A stretch of 64,000 nucleotides of DNA from Legionella_C sp963803545 (GTDB taxonomy: Bacteria > Pseudomonadota > Gammaproteobacteria > Legionellales > Legionellaceae), in assembly GCA_963803545.1 (NCBI GenBank), contig CAWDMX010000001.1:248001-312000 (forward strand), written 5' to 3'. Below, one piece after another: positions 45,314-54,602 of the stretch; within the stretch, counting starts at the first letter, position 1; each line of letters starts with the position of its first letter. Both the position numbers and the translations under genes were made by a program. Under the pieces are notes generated by a model. That model did not search any database. It was not told the DNA's origin and worked only from the letters and a program-made list of their open reading frames with translations.

Positions 45314-47178
45314 GCGCTTTGCCGATGCTTTTTCAAGTAGACTAATAATAGCGATAAAGCCGAGGGCGTAACCCCCGATATTCGCCCCGCTTGCGCAATA
45401 GTTGCTGGCTTTACAAGATTAAGCTTTTGACTAACCTCGGTTGATAAACCTGAGATTAGGCCGTAATCAAAAGAGTCGGGTATGGGCGTTTCCTCTTGTT
45501 TTTTTAACCGCTCAATATCCAACAGCTGACGACTAATGTAGCCGGCGTATTTGCTGGTGATATTTAATTGTTCCGCAATTTCCTCACTAAGGACGGGTAA
45601 CTCGAGATTTTCAATGCCTTGCAACTGTTGGTAGCTCACTTCTGGACGCTTTAATAAATCACGGACTTGGCAGTCGTGCTGCAAAGGTTTTTCTAAAATT
45701 TTGTCCAACGCACAGTTATCGACACGCACCCATTGACTCATGACCGATTGCTCAGCCTGAGCAAGTGCTTCTTGTTTTTGGCTGAATTGTTGCCAACGTT
45801 GCGCACCGACAATACCCAGCTCATACGCTTTAGCAGTCAAGCGTTTGTCCGCGTTGTCTTCGCGTAATAAAAGTCGATACTCCGCACGTGAGGTGAACAT
45901 ACGATAGGGCTCGATGGTGCCTGAGGTAACGAGGTCGTCAATAAGCACACCGATGTAGGCCTCATCACGCCGGGGACACCACAAGGCTTTTTCTTGAACC
46001 AACCGGCCCGCGTTTAGGCCGGCAATAATCCCCTGGGCTGCCGCTTCTTCATAGCCTGTTGTGCCATTGATTTGACCGGCAAAAAATAAATTGGCTAGTG
46101 GCTTGGTCTGTAAAAAAGTAGTTAAGCCACGGGGGTCAAAATAATCGTATTCAATCGCGTATCCCGGGCGCGTTATGTGGGCGTTAGCAAAGCCTTTCAA
46201 GGTGCGCACAAATTGTAATTGCACATCAAATGGCAGACTTGTAGAAATACCATTAGGGTACATTTCCGAGGTGGTAAGTCCTTCGGGTTCAACAAAAATT
46301 TGATGCGAGGTTTTATCGGCAAAGCGTACAACTTTATCTTCAATTGAAGGGCAATAGCGCGGACCTACTCCTTCAATAATACCCGCGTACATGGGTGAGC
46401 GGTGTAAGTTTTTGCGGATAACTTCGTGGGTCTGCTCTGTTGTGTGCGAGATGAAGCACGGAATTTGCTCAGGATGAATTTCATCCGCTAAATAGGAAAA
46501 ATGCGGCACCGGGGTGTCGCCAGGCTGAACAAGCATTTGTGAGTAGTCGAGAGTACGGCCATCAATGCGTGGCGGAGTGCCGGTTTTTAAGCGGCCAACG
46601 GGTAAGTTGAGCTCGCGTAATCGCGCGGCTAAAGCACGGGCCGGCGGGTCGCCCGCCCGGCCGCCCGAAAACTGGTCCGTCCCGACATGAATTTTACCAC
46701 CTAAGAAAGTACCCACCGTCAATACAATTGCCCGAGCACGAATGGTTAAACCCATCTGAGTGACAACGCCGCATACGCGGTCGCCTTCAACCAAAACATC
46801 GTCTACGGCTTGTTGGAACAGCGTAAGATTTTCTTGTTTTTGCAGATACAAACGAATTGCTTGCCGGTATAAAACTCTATCCGCTTGCGCGCGTGTTGCC
46901 CGTACAGCCGGACCTTTAGAGCTGTTTAAAATGCGGAATTGAATACCTGCTAGGTCGGCCGCTCGTGCCATTACTCCGTCTAAAGCATCAATCTCCTTAA
47001 CGAGATGCCCCTTACCAATACCGCCAATGGCAGGGTTGCACGACATTTCACCTAAGAGGCTTAGATTGTGGGTAATTAATAACGTTTGCGCCCCAGAGCG
47101 CGCAGCCGCTAAAGCCGCCTCGGTACCGGCATGGCCGCCACCAATAACAATAACATCGTAGTGTTTATCTAGAATCAT
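45310..47178 (-). CDS. mnmG: tRNA uridine 5-carboxymethylaminomethyl modification enzyme MnmG
   Basis: FAD enzyme that, with MnmE, modifies wobble U34 of several tRNAs. The 622 residues begin YDVIVIGGGHAGTEAALAAARSG (FAD dinucleotide fold). They contain SCNPAIGGIGKGHLV, the catalytic cysteine region PRYCPSIEDK and the C-terminal YAGYISRQ. Length is normal. Its usual upstream neighbour mnmE is absent: the gene is preceded by a promoter and the ugpB-like gene. Confidence 0.96.
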   Translation of the reverse strand: MILDKHYDVIVIGGGHAGTEAALAAARSGAQTLLITHNLSLLGEMSCNPAIGGIGKGHLVKEIDALDGVMARAADLAGIQFRILNSSKGPAVRATRAQADRVLYRQAIRLYLQKQENLTLFQQAVDDVLVEGDRVCGVVTQMGLTIRARAIVLTVGTFLGGKIHVGTDQFSGGRAGDPPARALAARLRELNLPVGRLKTGTPPRIDGRTLDYSQMLVQPGDTPVPHFSYLADEIHPEQIPCFISHTTEQTHEVIRKNLHRSPMYAGIIEGVGPRYCPSIEDKVVRFADKTSHQIFVEPEGLTTSEMYPNGISTSLPFDVQLQFVRTLKGFANAHITRPGYAIEYDYFDPRGLTTFLQTKPLANLFFAGQINGTTGYEEAAAQGIIAGLNAGRLVQEKALWCPRRDEAYIGVLIDDLVTSGTIEPYRMFTSRAEYRLLLREDNADKRLTAKAYELGIVGAQRWQQFSQKQEALAQAEQSVMSQWVRVDNCALDKILEKPLQHDCQVRDLLKRPEVSYQQLQGIENLELPVLSEEIAEQLNITSKYAGYISRQLLDIERLKKQEETPIPDSFDYGLISGLSTEVSQKLNLVKPATIAQAGRISGVTPSALSLLLVYLKKHRQSA

Positions 47179-47201
47179 AAAAATTCAGCGCAAAAACGCA
47201 G

Positions 47202-47230
47202 ATTATACACTTTTTTTTACTATTCACCAA
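47202..47230 (-). promoter_or_regulatory. Sigma70 promoter of the mnmG-rsmG-parAB(C) series
   Basis: Minus strand: perfect -10 TATAAT (47202-47207), 17-base spacer, -35-like TTGGTG (47225-47230). It lies about 24 bases before the mnmG start. Upstream, an imperfect stem (GCGCTG with CAGCGC, near 47270-47305) may end the ugpB transcript, though it has no T-run. Confidence 0.55.
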
Positions 47231-47361
47231 GAAAGTAACGGTGATAAAAAAATAGTCAATCTTGATTACTTGCTGCCACTACGCGCTGTGTGAGGCTCTA
47301 ATCAGCGCACTTGGTAATCGTGGATTGGGCAACGAGACCTACCCAAACCAAGCCATTGGCT

Positions 47362-48639
47362 TTATTTTTCCAATACAACCGCCGTATTCTTACTAAATCG
47401 GTCAATGGCTATATTACTGCGCTGCACCGCATTATTCATGGCCTCCTCGGGCGACGCCAGATTGGCAAAAATGGCTTCCAACTCCTCATCAAGAATAGTT
47501 CGAAGTTGATTATGGGGAACTTTATTAGACGTGCTTTGCGTGTTTAAAAGTGCGTGATTCAAATCCGCGCGCGCAATTAGCAATGTTGGTGTGGGTGCCG
47601 CAAGAGCGCTAACGGCGTGATAAAATCCTTTTTGCCCCACCGGCATATAGCCTGTTTGTTGAAACCACTGCAACTGAACAACCACACGGGCGAGGTAGTG
47701 ATAAAATAGAGCAATCCCTTTTTCAACCTGAGGAGTTTGGCCTGCTACAGTCCACAACGCCCCTCCACCAACAACATTATTACTCTTGGCGTCTCTATCT
47801 CGAGGCAACGGAGCCACGGCCACAGCAAAACTAGCGGTACTAACAAAATCCGCATAGCTTCCTGACGATTGACTTATCATCGCGCAGCGCTGACTGGTGA
47901 ATAAAACCGTCGCGTCATTGGCGCGACCGCCATAGACAAACAGATGTTTTTTTTGCCAACTTTTCAGCCGTTTGATGTGCGTAATAAGACGCGGGTCGGC
48001 AACATTGGCTTGCAACGTCTTAGTAAGTAAGGGGATGGCGTGTAAACTTGCAAAAGCTTCCACTAAAATCCATCCTGGATAGGTCGTGGTGTACGCGCAG
48101 GGGTATCCCTTATCCACTAATTTTTGCGCGACACTTTCTAAATCCTGCCAATTTTTAGGAAAATTAGTGGCGTCTACTCCAACCGAGGCTAGCGCCTTTG
48201 CGTTGTAGAACAGTACGGGTAAGGAATTGGTAAAAGGGAACGCTTGCAGGCGATTATTTTCACTGTATAAAACACTAATTGCTGGTGAGAAGCTGTCAAC
48301 CGGCAGGCTTATTTTCTGTTCACGCATAAGGGTTTCCAAGGGTTTGATTACCCCCTTCGGATGCAGCATTAATGCTGTACCTACTTCAAAAACATGAACT
48401 ATCGCTGGTGGTTTTCCGGCTCTAAAGGCCGCCGCAAAACTTGTGAGCGTATCGCTATACTCCCCTTTATAGACCAGTTGAATACTGTATTCAGGATAAA
48501 TATCATTAAAATCACGCGCAATTTTTTGAAATTTTTCACCCAGAAAACCGCTTAAGGAATGCCACACAACAATGGGCAGTCCTTGAGCTTGCAGCACCGG
48601 TGCAAAAAGTAAAGCGAGTCCTAATAGTGCAACCTTCAT
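47362..48639 (-). CDS. UgpB-like glycerol-3-phosphate/glycerophosphodiester-binding protein
   Basis: A 425-residue periplasmic solute-binding protein with signal peptide (about 1-18, ending LQA). The mature N-terminus VVWHSLSGFLGEKFQKIARDFN and the interior AFPFTNSLPVLFYN with GYPCAYTTTYPGW follow the UgpB pattern. The C-terminal QWFQQTGYMPVG is also typical of this carbohydrate/glycerol-phosphate binding class. The ATG overlaps the stop of the phosphodiesterase gene. No ABC permease or ATPase gene (ugpA, ugpE, ugpC) is next to it, so partners must be elsewhere or the protein works differently. Confidence 0.82.
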   Translation of the reverse strand: MKVALLGLALLFAPVLQAQGLPIVVWHSLSGFLGEKFQKIARDFNDIYPEYSIQLVYKGEYSDTLTSFAAAFRAGKPPAIVHVFEVGTALMLHPKGVIKPLETLMREQKISLPVDSFSPAISVLYSENNRLQAFPFTNSLPVLFYNAKALASVGVDATNFPKNWQDLESVAQKLVDKGYPCAYTTTYPGWILVEAFASLHAIPLLTKTLQANVADPRLITHIKRLKSWQKKHLFVYGGRANDATVLFTSQRCAMISQSSGSYADFVSTASFAVAVAPLPRDRDAKSNNVVGGGALWTVAGQTPQVEKGIALFYHYLARVVVQLQWFQQTGYMPVGQKGFYHAVSALAAPTPTLLIARADLNHALLNTQSTSNKVPHNQLRTILDEELEAIFANLASPEEAMNNAVQRSNIAIDRFSKNTAVVLEK

Positions 48640-49361
48640 GCGAGCAAATCAGGGTAGTCGCTAAATACAGCATCAACACCCCATTCGAATAATTTTTTTG
48701 CTTGCCGCTTACGGTTAACGGTATACGCAAAAAGAAAAAAACCCGCGCCTTTTATCGCTTGCACGCGCTCAGCATTGAGCGCCTTACGATTAAAATGTAT
48801 TGAATAACACCGTAATTCTTTAGCCTTTTCGAGCCAATTCGTTTCCCAGGTATCCAACAACAAAGCCAAAGGCATTTCCGGAGCAAGCGAGCGACACAAT
48901 TGCAAAGCCTCCCATTCGAAGCTTGAAATAAGCGGCAAAGGTTTGTTTGCCGGCCAATGTTTATAGAGTTGTGAAAGCATCTCCATCGTAGTTTTTTGCC
49001 ACGTTCCTGAGTTGGGCTTGAGCTCAATATTGGCGTTGGTATCGGTGAATACCAGCCATTGCAACAGCTCCGACAGCAACGGTATTTTTTCACCAGCAAA
49101 ACGCTTTGAAAACCAGGTGCCTGCGTCCAGTTTTTGCAGCGACTCAAGGCTGCTGGCGCTTACACAACCACGACCGGAAGTGGTTCTTTTTAGAGTTTCA
49201 TCGTGAAAAACAACCAATTGGTTATCCGCACTAAGCATAACATCGCATTCGAAAAAGCGCGCGCCCAAGACAAACGCTTTATTGAACGCCGCCATCGTAT
49301 TTTCAGGAGCGTAAGCCGAGGCGCCACGGTGGGCAATTATTTTATTATGGGTGTACAACAT
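48636..49361 (-). CDS. ugpQ: Glycerophosphodiester phosphodiesterase (UgpQ-like)
   Basis: Hydrolyses glycerophosphodiesters to glycerol-3-phosphate and an alcohol. The start is ATG 49361 with an AGGAG site, giving 241 residues. A longer in-frame extension lies within the previous gene. The GDPD active-site residues are in IAHRGASAYAPENT, FECDVMLSADNQLVVFHDETLKR and NIELKPN. There is no signal peptide, so it is cytoplasmic, like UgpQ. It overlaps the upstream secreted-protein gene by 17 bases and ugpB by four, so the three form an operon. Confidence 0.9.
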   Translation of the reverse strand: MLYTHNKIIAHRGASAYAPENTMAAFNKAFVLGARFFECDVMLSADNQLVVFHDETLKRTTSGRGCVSASSLESLQKLDAGTWFSKRFAGEKIPLLSELLQWLVFTDTNANIELKPNSGTWQKTTMEMLSQLYKHWPANKPLPLISSFEWEALQLCRSLAPEMPLALLLDTWETNWLEKAKELRCYSIHFNRKALNAERVQAIKGAGFFLFAYTVNRKRQAKKLFEWGVDAVFSDYPDLLA

Positions 49362-50040
49362 TGGCTCCTGTACTGCGCAAATTAGCAATTTCAACAAAAG
49401 CGTGCATGGTAACCTCATTACTAACACTCAAATTAGGCGCAGAACGCACTAAAGTAAGCAATTGCTTTTCGTGCATCATGGGATTAATTGGGGCGACATT
49501 TCCGTCGACTAAATACAGGCGGTGCAAACTGTAATTTTGAAGGCTGTACACTTTATTCAAGCGAGCAATCTCATCGTTTACCATCTGGTATAAGCGGGTG
49601 CGTAGCTGCGACTTAACCCGCTCAGTTTCGGCAAGACTCGGCTTGAAATCTATCGTTGCAATCGTATAGGTTGCACCTGGAGAGCTTACTTTTTTAGCAT
49701 TTTGATACAAATTATTAAGTGCGCTCTGCGAAACCCGCACTTCGGCTGAAACGAATAATTTTTCAAGCCCGGAACTGTCTTGTGAGCGATTAAACTGAAC
49801 GATATGCCAATCACCTTGTGCTATTTTGGCAAGCTTATCCATAATATCCGCACGCGCCTTACTCAAATCACGTTGGGTGAGGCTTGCGTTAATTTCCGCG
49901 GCAACTAAAGCGCTGTCGGTGGTGACCCATTGCTTACTAGTAAGCTGAAGCGCAATTTTATCTAAAGGAAAATCCACAACATCGGCAAAAATTGACCCGC
50001 TGATAAACCACAAACAGGCTACTGCAATAGCTTTTTTCAT
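49345..50040 (-). CDS. Secreted protein of unknown function
   Basis: A 231-residue protein with a signal peptide (about 1-19, ending IFA). The mature region has a predicted helix-rich segment with SLTQRDLSKARADIMDKLAK. A beta-strand-like part with LFVSAEVRVSQ and YTIATIDFKPSLAETERV follows, and the end is TMHAFVEIAN. I recognise no family with confidence. It lies between a dus gene (3 bases after) and ugpQ-ugpB, whose start lies inside its 3' end, so it is expressed with them. Confidence 0.65.
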   Translation of the reverse strand: MKKAIAVACLWFISGSIFADVVDFPLDKIALQLTSKQWVTTDSALVAAEINASLTQRDLSKARADIMDKLAKIAQGDWHIVQFNRSQDSSGLEKLFVSAEVRVSQSALNNLYQNAKKVSSPGATYTIATIDFKPSLAETERVKSQLRTRLYQMVNDEIARLNKVYSLQNYSLHRLYLVDGNVAPINPMMHEKQLLTLVRSAPNLSVSNEVTMHAFVEIANLRSTGANVVHP

Positions 50041-50043
50041 CCG

Positions 50044-51018
50044 TTATTCCTTATTCATTTGGCAAACTGTCGAAAGAGCATTGATAATCGCATCAATATT
50101 TTTTAATTGATAGATTTGGCGACAAAAATCCTCGGTTATTATCTCTTTAAAATAATAAGGTAATAACGACCTACTTTGAAGTACGGCCTGATGCTCTGTT
50201 TCAAGGGCGGCCAATCCTTGCAAATGTTGGTGAAAAATTTTCAAGGTATCAACCCAGGAGACTTGGTGCTGCTGTTGTGTTAATAATTGCTCGTAGAGCC
50301 AGGGTTTTCCTGTTCCTGAGCGCGATATCATAAAGGCGTCGGCGCGGGTTTGCTCGTATACCCGCACTAAACTTTCAAAATCAGCGATGTCGCCATTGGC
50401 AATGATAGGTATCGTAAGCGCATTTTTAACAGCCCTAACAACAGAAAAATCACAGGGTACGGCGTAGTCATCCGTCCAGCGTCTCGCGTGAACAATTAAA
50501 CCGTCTGCACCGGCATCGGCTATTTTTTTTGCAAGCTCAACTGTATCCCTTTGCGCAAGAATTCGTATTTTAACGGTGAGTGGGCAATGAACTTGAGCAC
50601 GCACCGCTTTAACTAGGGAAACCAAAACGTCGGGGTTGGTTAGTAATGCGCTCCCCGCTCCTTTTTTGCGAATTTTTGTTTTAGGGCATCCGCAATTTAT
50701 ATCAATGATATCCGCTCCTAAAGCCGCAAGCTGTGTCGCCGCTCGGGCCATCATCACCGGATCCGTGCCTGATAACTGATAAGCAAGCAACTTTTCATCG
50801 GGAGAACGGTATAAATAACGACCAATTGGGGAGTGCTTATGCACGACATCGGTGGCCGATAGCATCTCACTAACGCTGTAAGCCGGTGCTTTATAGTGCG
50901 CAAATAATCGACGAAAGGGGGCCGCGCTGTACCCGGCTAATGGGCCTTGGATCAAGCGGTTGGCTAAGCGCACCTTGCCTAAATAAAAAGGCGCGTTGAA
51001 ATAAGCGGCGTTTTCCAT
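50044..51018 (-). CDS. tRNA-dihydrouridine synthase family protein
   Basis: Flavoenzyme that reduces specific uridines in tRNA. The 324 residues form a TIM barrel. Landmarks are the FMN-binding GPLAGYSAAPFRR, YQLSGTDPVMMARAA, the catalytic cysteine in DINCGCPKTKIRKKGAGSALL, TVKIRI, and the phosphate-binding IIANGDI with RADAFMISRSGTGKPWL. The motif set is closest to the DusB/DusC group; I do not assign the exact target position. It heads the leftward group followed by the secreted protein and the ugp genes. Confidence 0.88.
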   Translation of the reverse strand: MENAAYFNAPFYLGKVRLANRLIQGPLAGYSAAPFRRLFAHYKAPAYSVSEMLSATDVVHKHSPIGRYLYRSPDEKLLAYQLSGTDPVMMARAATQLAALGADIIDINCGCPKTKIRKKGAGSALLTNPDVLVSLVKAVRAQVHCPLTVKIRILAQRDTVELAKKIADAGADGLIVHARRWTDDYAVPCDFSVVRAVKNALTIPIIANGDIADFESLVRVYEQTRADAFMISRSGTGKPWLYEQLLTQQQHQVSWVDTLKIFHQHLQGLAALETEHQAVLQSRSLLPYYFKEIITEDFCRQIYQLKNIDAIINALSTVCQMNKE

Positions 51019-51166
51019 AAATATCTTTAGAATTCAATCAAAATGCAAAAAAACTATTGTACCTGAATATATTGACCTCAAACCAGCGCTATTCTTCAAC
51101 TTTTAAGAGGCCACATGGGTCGATTGGGTTGCACAGAAGCTGTTGTAAAAGTCAACCATCAGACAC

Positions 51167-51195
51167 TTGGCAGACGGCTGTTTTCGCGTTAGGAT
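51167..51195 (+). promoter_or_regulatory. Candidate promoter of the moxR-bat operon
   Basis: TTGGCA (51167-51172) and TAGGAT (51190-51195) are 17 bases apart, 28 bases before the moxR start. Confidence 0.45.
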
Positions 51196-51223
51196 GAGTT
51201 CTTTTCAAGCTTAGGTGACTTTC

Positions 51224-52207
51224 ATGGAACACGCGATAGCGGCATCTGTGCAGCAACAATTTGCCCTCATTAACGACCATCTCAATCAGCGCATTCTTGG
51301 ACAACCCGCGCTCGTCTCACGACTATTAATTGCTTTGTTGGCCGATGGCCATCTTTTAGTAGAGGGCGCGCCAGGGCTTGCTAAAACACGGGCGATTAAA
51401 GAACTTGCCGCAGCCGTAGAAGGCAGCTTTCACCGCGTGCAATTTACCCCAGACTTACTGCCGAGCGATCTGACTGGGACGGAAATATTTCGGCCGCAAG
51501 ACGGCTCTTTTGAGTTTCAATCCGGTCCTATTTTTCATCATTTGTTGCTCGCCGACGAAATTAACCGCGCACCGGCCAAAGTACAAGCAGCGCTGCTTGA
51601 GGCCATGGCGGAAAGACAAGTAACTATCGGCCGTAAAACTTACCCCCTGCCGGAGCTATTCCTTGTAATGGCAACGCAAAATCCAATTGAACAAGAAGGG
51701 ACCTACCCCCTCCCGGAAGCCCAGCTCGACCGTTTTTTAATGTATGTAAATATTGATTACCCAGACTCAGCCGTTGAACAACGAATTCTTGCCCTTGCGC
51801 GCGGTGAAGCATTAGGCTCACTCTCCAGCGCAGCCAATTTTGTTCACCTTACTCAAGCCGATTTATTTAAAGCGCGCCACCAAGTATTGCAGGTTCACAT
51901 GAGTCCTGCTTTAGAAAACTATTTAATTGAGCTTATCATTGCAACACGAACTCCAGCGCCTTTTAGCAAAAAACTAGTGACGTGGTTGCGTTTTGGTGCA
52001 AGCCCTCGAGCAACCATCGCCTTAGATCGATGCGCCAAAGCGCATGCCTGGCTTAATAACCGAGATTACGTCACCCCCGAAGATATTCATGCTCTAGCCC
52101 ACGATGTGCTACGCCATCGTATTCTGTTAAGTTTTGAAGCAGAGGCTGAGGGAATTACGAGCGATGACTTCATAACAGAACTATTACAAACGGTAGCGGT
52201 TCCTTAA
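51224..52207 (+). CDS. MoxR-family AAA+ ATPase
   Basis: AAA+ ATPase of the MoxR class, which acts with vWA-domain partners as a chaperone or insertion machine. The 327 residues have Walker A GAPGLAKTR, FHRVQFTPDLLPSDLTG, Walker B LLLADEINRAPAKVQAALLEAM and MATQNPIEQEGTYPLPEAQLDRF with the sensor and arginine finger. ATG 51224 with AGGTGA is preferred over the in-frame GTG at 51215. It is the first gene of a seven-gene rightward operon of the Bat (Bacteroides aerotolerance) type. Confidence 0.93.
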   Translation: MEHAIAASVQQQFALINDHLNQRILGQPALVSRLLIALLADGHLLVEGAPGLAKTRAIKELAAAVEGSFHRVQFTPDLLPSDLTGTEIFRPQDGSFEFQSGPIFHHLLLADEINRAPAKVQAALLEAMAERQVTIGRKTYPLPELFLVMATQNPIEQEGTYPLPEAQLDRFLMYVNIDYPDSAVEQRILALARGEALGSLSSAANFVHLTQADLFKARHQVLQVHMSPALENYLIELIIATRTPAPFSKKLVTWLRFGASPRATIALDRCAKAHAWLNNRDYVTPEDIHALAHDVLRHRILLSFEAEAEGITSDDFITELLQTVAVP

Positions 52208-52226
52208 TGCCGCAAGGAAATGCACC

Positions 52227-53144
52227 ATGACTTCTCCTTTAGTTGTTGAAATACAAGAATTAATTGCCTTAAAACAGCGGGTGCGGCGTGAACATTGCCG
52301 TCTGCCGGTAACGCGCGTGCAAGCTGGGAACCACCTGTCCCGTTTTCGTGGACGGGGGATGGACTTTGCAGAAACCCGCCACTATCAGGCGGGAGACGAA
52401 GTACGCCACATGGAATGGCGAGTCACGGCGCGAACGGGACGCCCGCACGTAAAGATATTTCAAGAAGAGCGTGAGCGCCCAGTAATTATAATGACCGACT
52501 TTAGCCCCAGTATGTTTTTTGGTACACGCCACGCACTAAAATCGGTTGTTGCAGCGAAGCTTGCCGCTTTAATTGCGTGGACTGCGGTCAAACAACAAGA
52601 TAAGGTTGGAGCATTATTATTTGGCGCCGATACCAATTTTAATGAATTTACACCCCGGGCGCGTGAGGCAGGAATTATGCCGCTACTTGCCGGCCTAAGT
52701 GCGCGCAGTAAGCGATTACAGGATAAAAATAAGGTTGCTAGCACCTCTTCTTTTGTTGATGCTTTAATTCGATTAAAACGTGTGGCCCGTCATGGCAGTG
52801 TCCTTGTCATCATCAGCGACTTTTACCATCTATGCCCGGAAGCCGAAAAGCACCTGCGCCATCTGCAAGGTCACTGCAGTGTACTGATGTATCATTGCGC
52901 AGACGCTTTAGAGCTGGCCGCTCCTGCTGCTGGAAATTACGCCATTAGCAACGGCTCGTCGCAGCTTAGCTTTTCTACCGAAAAAAAATCCACTACCCAC
53001 CGTTACCAACAGTGGTGTGCTGAGCGTCAATTGCTGGTAAAAAATGTATGCTGCCGCTTGCAAATCCGTTACTCATTGGTGCAAGCCTGCGATGACTTAG
53101 CCCAGACGATTGCTCAAACGTATTTGGGGAGGTCTGGTGATTAA
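52227..53144 (+). CDS. DUF58 domain protein of the MoxR/Bat operon
   Basis: A 305-residue cytoplasmic protein. The DUF58 signature is clear: FRGRGMDFAETRHYQAGDEVRHMEWRVTARTG, then HVKIFQEERERPV and a vWA-like segment IIMTDFSPSMFFG. In this family the protein acts with MoxR; substrate unknown. An AAGGAA site precedes the ATG. Its stop overlaps the start of the DUF4381 gene by 8 bases, indicating coupled translation. Confidence 0.9.
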   Translation: MTSPLVVEIQELIALKQRVRREHCRLPVTRVQAGNHLSRFRGRGMDFAETRHYQAGDEVRHMEWRVTARTGRPHVKIFQEERERPVIIMTDFSPSMFFGTRHALKSVVAAKLAALIAWTAVKQQDKVGALLFGADTNFNEFTPRAREAGIMPLLAGLSARSKRLQDKNKVASTSSFVDALIRLKRVARHGSVLVIISDFYHLCPEAEKHLRHLQGHCSVLMYHCADALELAAPAAGNYAISNGSSQLSFSTEKKSTTHRYQQWCAERQLLVKNVCCRLQIRYSLVQACDDLAQTIAQTYLGRSGD

Positions 53145-53628
53145 TCAAAATCAGGCTTTAGCGCAATTACGCGATATTCACCTACCCCCAGCAATAGGCG
53201 TGTGGCCCCTAGCCATTGGCTGGCGCATCCTGCTGGTTTTCACGTTTCTAACCTGTTGCAGTGCGCTCTATTTCGCGTACTGTCGCCGGTATCGGCCGAG
53301 TTATAAGCGCTTGGCTTTACGCCTATTAGCCGATTATGAAAAAAACTATCACCACCATAAAAACGCGCAGCAGTTTGCTCTACAAATTAGTGATCTACTC
53401 CGCCGGGTAGCGCTGGTTTATTATCCTCGAGCTGAGGTTGCCAAGCTGCATGGCCAAGCGTGGATCAATTTTTTAAACTGTACTGGTAAGCCTGATGCTT
53501 TCAGTGACCTAAACCCCAGCCTCACCCAAATTACCTATCAAGATTTGGCTTATGAGTTTGATTGTAAACCGCTCTATAATAGCGCACGCACCTGGATTAA
53601 AAAACGGAGTAAACCATGTTTGAATTAG
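53137..53628 (+). CDS. DUF4381 membrane protein
   Basis: A 163-residue protein. I choose GTG 53137 (preceded by GGAGG) over TTG 53110. The opening LRDIHLPPAIGVWPLAIGWRILL is the DUF4381 hallmark and runs into a single membrane helix. The remainder is a cytoplasmic helical domain with RRVALVYYPRAEVAKLHGQAW. It is a standard member of Bat-type operons, thought to bridge the MoxR-DUF58 and vWA proteins; that role is family knowledge and not directly visible. It overlaps batA by 13 bases. Confidence 0.82.
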   Translation: MINQNQALAQLRDIHLPPAIGVWPLAIGWRILLVFTFLTCCSALYFAYCRRYRPSYKRLALRLLADYEKNYHHHKNAQQFALQISDLLRRVALVYYPRAEVAKLHGQAWINFLNCTGKPDAFSDLNPSLTQITYQDLAYEFDCKPLYNSARTWIKKRSKPCLN

Positions 53629-54602
53629 CGAATCCATGGCTGCTGTTATTAGTTTTTATTCCATTTTTACTGTGGTATTGCGTGCCTAGTGCGCAATCAA
53701 TCGCCTCATCGGCTCTACAGGTACCTTTTTTTGACTCTTTAAGCACGCTGGTAATTAACAAAAATCGCGCTTTTACTTTGTCTGTATTTTTTTACATAGT
53801 ATGGTTCTTGTTAATTATTGCCTTGGCCGGCCCCCGTTGGGTCAGCGAACCGCTGCCAATGACCCGTGCCGGCCGCAACATCATGTTGGTTTTAGATTTG
53901 TCAGATAGTATGCAAATAGACGATATGCCACTGCACGGCACTCTTTATTCACGCTTAAGTGTTGTCAAGCGTGCTGCCACGCAATTTGTGCACGAACGTA
54001 TTGGCGATAGAATAGGCCTGATTGTTTTTGGTACGCACGCCTATCTGCAAACACCGCTGACTTACGACCGAGCCAACGTGCTGGAGCGTATTAATGACGC
54101 AACGGCCGGACTTGCTGGTAAAACCACCTCCATAGGCGATGCTTTGGGCCTTGCCGTTAAGCGTTTGCAAGATGTTCCTCCTCAAAGTCGTGTGATAATT
54201 CTGCTTACCGATGGGGTAAACAACTCAGGAATTTTGGCGCCAATGAAAGCCGCCCAATTGGCGCGTGACGATAAAATAAAAGTGTACACTATTGGTCTTG
54301 GCTCACAAGAAAGTTCTTTTTTTGGGCAAAACAACGCTGATTTAGATGAGGAAACATTAAAATCCATTGCCCAAATGACCGGTGGTATCTATTACCGCGC
54401 GGTCGACCCCCGCTCATTACAGCGCATTTATCACACCATTAACAAGCTTGAAGAAGTTAAACAAGACGCTATGATTGTTCGTGTGCAATACGATTACTAT
54501 TATTGGCCTGTAGCCGCTGCTTGGTTTTTAGTACTCTTCTGGCTGTTTTATAAACTGAACATCATTACAGGGCTAAACCGTTTAAGGAAAAAAAGTTCAT
54601 GA
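53616..54602 (+). CDS. batA: BatA-like vWA-domain membrane protein
   Basis: A 328-residue protein with two N-terminal membrane helices (about 8-24 and 55-72), a periplasmic von Willebrand A domain and a C-terminal helix (about 294-312). The metal-ion adhesion site is intact: DLSDS (Asp94, Ser96, Ser98), the threonine in GKTTSIGDAL, and TDGVNNSG. It overlaps the next gene by four bases. The contrast with the adjacent BatB-like protein, which has lost these residues, is notable. Confidence 0.9.
   Translation: MFELANPWLLLLVFIPFLLWYCVPSAQSIASSALQVPFFDSLSTLVINKNRAFTLSVFFYIVWFLLIIALAGPRWVSEPLPMTRAGRNIMLVLDLSDSMQIDDMPLHGTLYSRLSVVKRAATQFVHERIGDRIGLIVFGTHAYLQTPLTYDRANVLERINDATAGLAGKTTSIGDALGLAVKRLQDVPPQSRVIILLTDGVNNSGILAPMKAAQLARDDKIKVYTIGLGSQESSFFGQNNADLDEETLKSIAQMTGGIYYRAVDPRSLQRIYHTINKLEEVKQDAMIVRVQYDYYYWPVAAAWFLVLFWLFYKLNIITGLNRLRKKSS

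Noticed and set aside
47179..47361. Possible replication origin upstream of mnmG
   Set aside because: mnmG-rsmG-parAB often lie near oriC, but I found only one imperfect DnaA-box-like sequence and no AT-rich repeat array in this 183-base gap.
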